Origin: Planococcaceae bacterium UBA3378
GTDB lineage: Bacteria > Bacillota > Bacilli > Bacillales_A > Planococcaceae
Direction: 5' to 3'
Assembly (NCBI GenBank): GCA_002359075.1
Contig: DEQA01000313.1
Location: 1-8,312, forward strand
Length of the DNA: 8,312 nt
Part shown: piece by piece, positions 5,947 through 8,312 of the stretch
How positions within the stretch are numbered: position 1 is the stretch's first letter
Layout: the number at the start of each line of letters is the position of its first letter
Made by a program: the position numbers and the translations under genes
The notes under the pieces: generated by a model
What the model saw: only the letters and a program-made list of their open reading frames with translations
What the model was told of the DNA's origin: nothing
Databases searched by the model: none

Positions 5947-6154
5947 TACTGAAACATTATTACGAACCTTTAACAGTATTAATGTCCCTACAAGGGTATA
6001 AGCATTGTATACACCCTTCGCTATCACCATTTGTGATAGTTAACTTTCCCCTTCATCTAAAACAGATGTTCAAAATGCACACCTGTACCACTTCGATATT
6101 AACGCTAGGGTTAACCATCATCGGTAATCCTTATCATCAATAAAAAAGTTAAGT

Positions 6155-6189
6155 AAAAAAATAGAAGGACGAAAATCATCCCCCTATTT
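6155..6189 (-). terminator. Intrinsic terminator of the lysis operon
   Basis: Minus strand: 11-bp stem (two G-T pairs) around a 9-nt loop, with a run of T after it, beginning 10 nt after the endolysin stop codon. Confidence 0.88.
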
Positions 6190-6199
6190 CAATACTCAA

Positions 6200-6877
6200 C
6201 TACTTCACAAATTTGTCATGGTATCTTTTTAACATACTGCTGAACTGTTCACGAGTAACAAATGCCTGTGGATCATTGCCATTGGTAATAGCTTGTTGTG
6301 TTAACCATTGCCACGCTTCTTTATGGGATTCACCAGCATTACGTTTACGAGGAATATCAACTTTACCCTCTAATTGTTTTTGTAATTGTTCAATTTGGTT
6401 CTTTAACTCATTATATTGAGACATCGTTAATTCCTCCGTATTCAAATTCTTATTCCAATCATCAACAGAAATATAATTCATAGGATCAACAGCGTTAGGT
6501 TGACCAGCTTTCCATGCGCCATTATGTACTTCAAAATGTAGATGGACACCAGTAGATCGTCCAGTATTACCCATGACTCCAATTTGTTGACCTTGTTTAA
6601 CTTTCTGACCTACTTTTACACAATAAGAATCCAAATGAGCATAATTTGTATCCATACGTTTTCCGAGTAAATCATGCTTAATCATGACAACATTTCCATA
6701 TGTACTTAATGCTCCAGTACGATAAACTTCACCATCAGCACTTGCATAAATAGGGACTTTACCAGTTGAAGCAATGTCTACTCCTTGATGCCATTCTTTC
6801 TTGCCAAAGATAGTTCTGTAGCCAAAATTAGATGTGATTCGTGCATTTTTCACAGGACAAATGAAGTTTTTATACAT
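6200..6877 (-). CDS. Phage endolysin: M23 (LytM-type) peptidase with SLH-like C-terminal wall-binding segment
   Basis: 225 residues, no signal peptide, as expected for a holin-dependent lysin that cuts peptidoglycan cross-bridges or stem peptides from inside. Residues 1-140 are a zinc M23 domain: H30-x3-D34 (WHQGVD), H81 (YAHLD), and the H112-L-H114 pair (GVHLHFEV). Residues about 150-172 form a coiled-coil linker (NELKNQIEQLQKQLE). Residues about 183-222 (EAWQWLTQQAITNG, then VTREQFSSMLKRY) resemble an SLH-like repeat seen at the end of Bacillus phage lysins, probably for wall binding. The start ATG at 6877 shares one base with the stop of the upstream holin candidate (TAATG), and AGGGGG lies about 8 nt upstream, indicating translational coupling. 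All zinc ligands are present, so it is likely active. Confidence 0.93.
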   Translation of the reverse strand: MYKNFICPVKNARITSNFGYRTIFGKKEWHQGVDIASTGKVPIYASADGEVYRTGALSTYGNVVMIKHDLLGKRMDTNYAHLDSYCVKVGQKVKQGQQIGVMGNTGRSTGVHLHFEVHNGAWKAGQPNAVDPMNYISVDDWNKNLNTEELTMSQYNELKNQIEQLQKQLEGKVDIPRKRNAGESHKEAWQWLTQQAITNGNDPQAFVTREQFSSMLKRYHDKFVK

Positions 6878-7062
6878 TACATTTCCCCCTTTTCATTTAC
6901 TGCTGAAGTTTTACCGAAATAGAAGGAAACAATTGAAATGATAACAGTTTGAATGAATGCTACTTCTAAACGATCAAGTAAAGCCAATGCAACGAACAAT
7001 AATATAGTGGATAATGCAATTAACTTACGTACTTCAATTAATGCTTGTAGCTTCTTCATCAT
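6877..7062 (-). CDS. Small two-TM phage membrane protein, holin candidate
   Basis: 61 residues beginning MMKKLQALIEVRK, then a hydrophobic helix (about 14-29), a short DRLE turn, a second helix (about 34-49) and a charged tail (GKTSAVNEKGEM). Two helices with a tight turn and a charged C-terminus fit a class II-like holin that opens the membrane for the endolysin. The ATG at 7062 follows the BhlA-like gene by 6 nt, with AAAGGA about 9 nt upstream inside the end of that gene; a second ATG is the next codon, which recalls dual-start holins but is not proof. It overlaps the endolysin gene by one base. I have no firm family name. Confidence 0.75.
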   Translation of the reverse strand: MMKKLQALIEVRKLIALSTILLFVALALLDRLEVAFIQTVIISIVSFYFGKTSAVNEKGEM

Positions 7063-7068
7063 AGTTCA

Positions 7069-7377
7069 TCATCCTTTCATGCTATTCTTTTCAATACGCT
7101 CTACACGTCCTTCTAGTGCAGTCAAATTATCATTAATACCCTCGACAGCTACTGTAATTCTCTCCTGAGATTCAGTAAACTTCGATAACTCATCCATCAG
7201 ACGTTCTTCACGCTTTTCTGCTTTCTTCTCGTTATCTTCATATAGAGTTGTAATTTTCACTTCTTGCTGCTCGTTTTTCTCGTAAATTTTCTTAATAATG
7301 AACCCTACGAAAGCTATGCAAATGATAGCCCACGCATAATCGGACTCGAATAATTTTTGAATTGTTAATACATCCAA
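7069..7377 (-). CDS. BhlA/UviB-like holin-associated membrane protein
   Basis: 102 residues. One N-terminal membrane helix (about 14-28, YAWAIICIAFVGFII) is followed by a long, highly charged helical region (31-97) rich in E, K and R, predicted as coiled coil. This is the layout of BhlA of SPbeta and UviB-like bacteriocin/holin proteins, which sit beside holins and endolysins in Bacillus and Clostridium prophages; it is longer than SPbeta BhlA (about 70 residues). The TTG start at 7377 is preceded by AGGTGAT at 6 nt; no ATG is available at this site in frame. It is the first gene of the three-gene lysis cassette, with the upstream terminator at 7404-7432 leaving almost no space for a promoter. 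Confidence 0.8.
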   Translation of the reverse strand: MDVLTIQKLFESDYAWAIICIAFVGFIIKKIYEKNEQQEVKITTLYEDNEKKAEKREERLMDELSKFTESQERITVAVEGINDNLTALEGRVERIEKNSMKG

Positions 7378-7403
7378 AACATATCACCTACTTTTAAAAA
7401 TAC

Positions 7404-7432
7404 AAAAAAGCCCTCCACAATTGCGGAAGACT
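7404..7432 (-). terminator. Intrinsic terminator between the 64-residue gene and the lysis cassette
   Basis: Minus strand: 10-bp stem with three G-T pairs around an AATT loop, followed by six T, starting 6 nt after the stop codon at 7439. Its T-run ends only about 27 nt before the BhlA-like start codon. Confidence 0.88.
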
Positions 7433-7438
7433 TATTTG

Positions 7439-7633
7439 TTACACTTTTTCTCTTTGTTTATGCAAAACTTTGATAGCATCATATCCATATTGAACTTTAA
7501 CTTCTTCTAAAATATCTTCATCTGTCATGGGTAAGGATACATGTTTGTCATAAATCAAAGCAACATTCCCTACTACTTCTAAACTATCAACTTGAAATAT
7601 GAATTCAATTGGTAAGATACATTTGTTACGCAA
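7439..7633 (-). CDS. 64-residue prophage protein of unknown function
   Basis: A mixed-composition small cytosolic protein: N-terminal beta-like stretch (CILPIEFIFQVDSLEVVGNVALIY) and C-terminal helical half (MTDEDILEEVKVQYGYDAIKVLHKQREKV). No membrane segment, no zinc motif, no obvious DNA-binding helix-turn-helix. The TTG start at 7633 has AAGGAG 7 nt upstream, and the gene has its own terminator. It lies between the recombinase gene and the lysis cassette in the same direction, so a prophage role is likely but unspecified. Possible -10 boxes (TATTAT, TATACT on the minus strand, about 7678-7690) lie upstream without a good -35. Confidence 0.75.
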   Translation of the reverse strand: MRNKCILPIEFIFQVDSLEVVGNVALIYDKHVSLPMTDEDILEEVKVQYGYDAIKVLHKQREKV

Positions 7634-7701
7634 TTCACCACTCCTTTTCCATTTTCATAATTACATAGTTCTACAATTAGTATATAATACCTTCTTTTCA
7701 C

Positions 7702-7735
7702 AAAATAAAAACCTTCTCCACTTTTTGGGGAAGGT
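7702..7735 (-). terminator. Intrinsic terminator of the recombinase gene
   Basis: Minus strand: ACCTTC/GAAGGT stem, one mismatch, three further pairs, a 5-nt loop and TTTTTATTTT. It starts 7 nt after the recombinase stop codon. Confidence 0.85.
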
Positions 7736-7742
7736 ATGATCT

Positions 7743-8312
7743 TTATTGCATATGGAAGCGATTAAACGCCACTCTTTTTCTTTCCTCTGAAACTTGAGCA
7801 TAACGGACTGTAGTATTAGCCGATTCATGACCCATTAATGCTTGTAGATCAGCCAGTTCCATACCATTATCTAAACTTAATTGTGCAAAGCTATGTCTTA
7901 ATATGTGAGGATGTAATGGTTTTTGAATACCTGAGGCATTTTTAATCTTCTTAATTTGATATTGAATACCCTCATGCGTCAATCGTCTAATTGGTTTACG
8001 TTCAGAAGCAATAAGTGCCGGACAATCATCATTACGACTATCCAAATAGCTTCTCAAATAATATTTTGCTTTTTCACTAAGATACACCCTACGCTCTTTA
8101 TTACCTTTACCATGAACGATTACGCTGCTATGTTCCCAATCAATATCATCAATATCTAATTTACATAACTCATCCAATCGACACCCTGTACTATAAAAAA
8201 GCTCAATCAATGCACGTTGACGAATATCTGTACATGCAGAACGAACTTGTTCTAATTCAATAATTGTTAAACCTTCTCTAACTTTTTTAGGAAGTTTCGG
8301 ACGTTTGATTTT
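7743..8312 (-). CDS. XerC/XerD-like tyrosine recombinase, 5' end beyond the window
   Basis: 189 residues and the stop are visible; the frame is open to the right edge, so the N-terminal SAM-like core-binding domain and start lie outside. The catalytic domain is complete: visible residues R45 (TGCRLDEL), K69 (HGKGNKER), H136 and R139 (HPHILRH), H162 (LMGHES) and Tyr171 (TTVRYAQ), the full set for strand cleavage and exchange. Sequence style is XerC/D-like rather than lambda-Int-like, as in many Bacillus phages and integrative elements. It could be the element's integrase or a resolvase/auxiliary recombinase. It is the most upstream gene visible in the element and points toward the junction at about 5507, but lies more than 2.2 kb from it with the lysis genes in between. 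It has its own terminator. Confidence 0.93.
   Translation of the reverse strand, partial: KIKRPKLPKKVREGLTIIELEQVRSACTDIRQRALIELFYSTGCRLDELCKLDIDDIDWEHSSVIVHGKGNKERRVYLSEKAKYYLRSYLDSRNDDCPALIASERKPIRRLTHEGIQYQIKKIKNASGIQKPLHPHILRHSFAQLSLDNGMELADLQALMGHESANTTVRYAQVSEERKRVAFNRFHMQ

Larger units (their letters stand above)
5702..6152 (-). ncRNA. Candidate structured non-coding RNA or cis-site array at the prophage end
   Basis: No convincing protein gene in 450 bases. About ten inverted repeats are packed at 24-57 nt between centres: 5729-5742, 5757-5779, 5791-5815, 5829-5843, 5854-5866, 5898-5912, 5930-5944, 5986-5996, 6021-6039 and 6054-6068. An intrinsic terminator closes the interval on the minus strand, and a weak promoter-like pair (TTTACT, 16 nt, GATAAG) sits at its upstream end, overlapping the tail of the lysis terminator. 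This suggests a roughly 450-nt transcript of serial hairpins. A set of protein-binding palindromes is an equal alternative. No known RNA family is recognised. Confidence 0.3.

Noticed and set aside
5757..6068. CRISPR array
   Set aside because: Units are related but not identical, spacing is irregular, repeats are palindromes of differing sequence, and no cas genes are present.
5805..6143. 112-codon plus-strand open frame across the hairpin interval
   Set aside because: TTG start without ribosome binding site, Cys/His/Pro-rich sequence with no domain pattern, and it runs straight through the inverted repeats; most likely a chance frame.

Overview
The window reads as a chromosome/prophage junction from a low-GC Gram-positive endospore-former-type Firmicute (Bacillales; my guess is the Lysinibacillus/Solibacillus side of the Planococcaceae). 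That placement rests on strong AGGAGG-type ribosome binding sites, frequent TTG starts, AT-rich intergenic DNA, Bacillus-like small proteins and a YkpA-type ABC-F gene start. It is an inference, not a database match.

Host part (about 1-5507). Nearly everything is on the minus strand. Read in transcription order from right to left it holds: a newly noticed 38-residue signal-peptide/lipobox microprotein (4999-5115) with its own terminator; a 74-residue small membrane-anchored protein (4551-4775); a 58-residue very hydrophilic protein (3955-4131) with a terminator; a CynX/NimT-type MFS transporter (2575-3753) with a GNRA-looped terminator; a lipoprotein that looks like a catalytically dead half of an HtrA-like protease joined to an NTF2-like domain (1714-2508); and RecQ helicase (1-1676, cut by the window edge in its HRDC domain). 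The lipoprotein and recQ are 37 nt apart and probably co-transcribed. At 5364-5519 a plus-strand gene begins with a good -10 box, a strong ribosome binding site and the first 24 codons of an ABC-F ATPase, then hits foreign sequence and a stop codon.

Element part (about 5508-8312). The ABC-F gene is broken by what looks like a prophage end. Reading on the minus strand from the right edge there is a XerC/D-like tyrosine recombinase (7743-8312, its 5' end beyond the window), a 64-residue unknown protein, and a compact lysis cassette: BhlA/UviB-like holin-associated protein, two-TM holin candidate, and M23-peptidase endolysin. The last two genes overlap by one base. Each transcription unit ends in a clear intrinsic terminator.

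The most unusual part is 5702-6152, between the lysis-operon terminator and a second terminator in the same direction (5675-5701), next to the attachment junction. I see no convincing gene there. It contains about ten closely spaced inverted repeats, including two related 23-25 bp palindromes 35 bp apart and a duplicated 20-mer 32 bp apart. It could be a prophage non-coding RNA, a cluster of protein-binding sites (recombinase arm sites, operators, partition sites), or both. I regard this and the gene-splitting insertion as the main points for follow-up.
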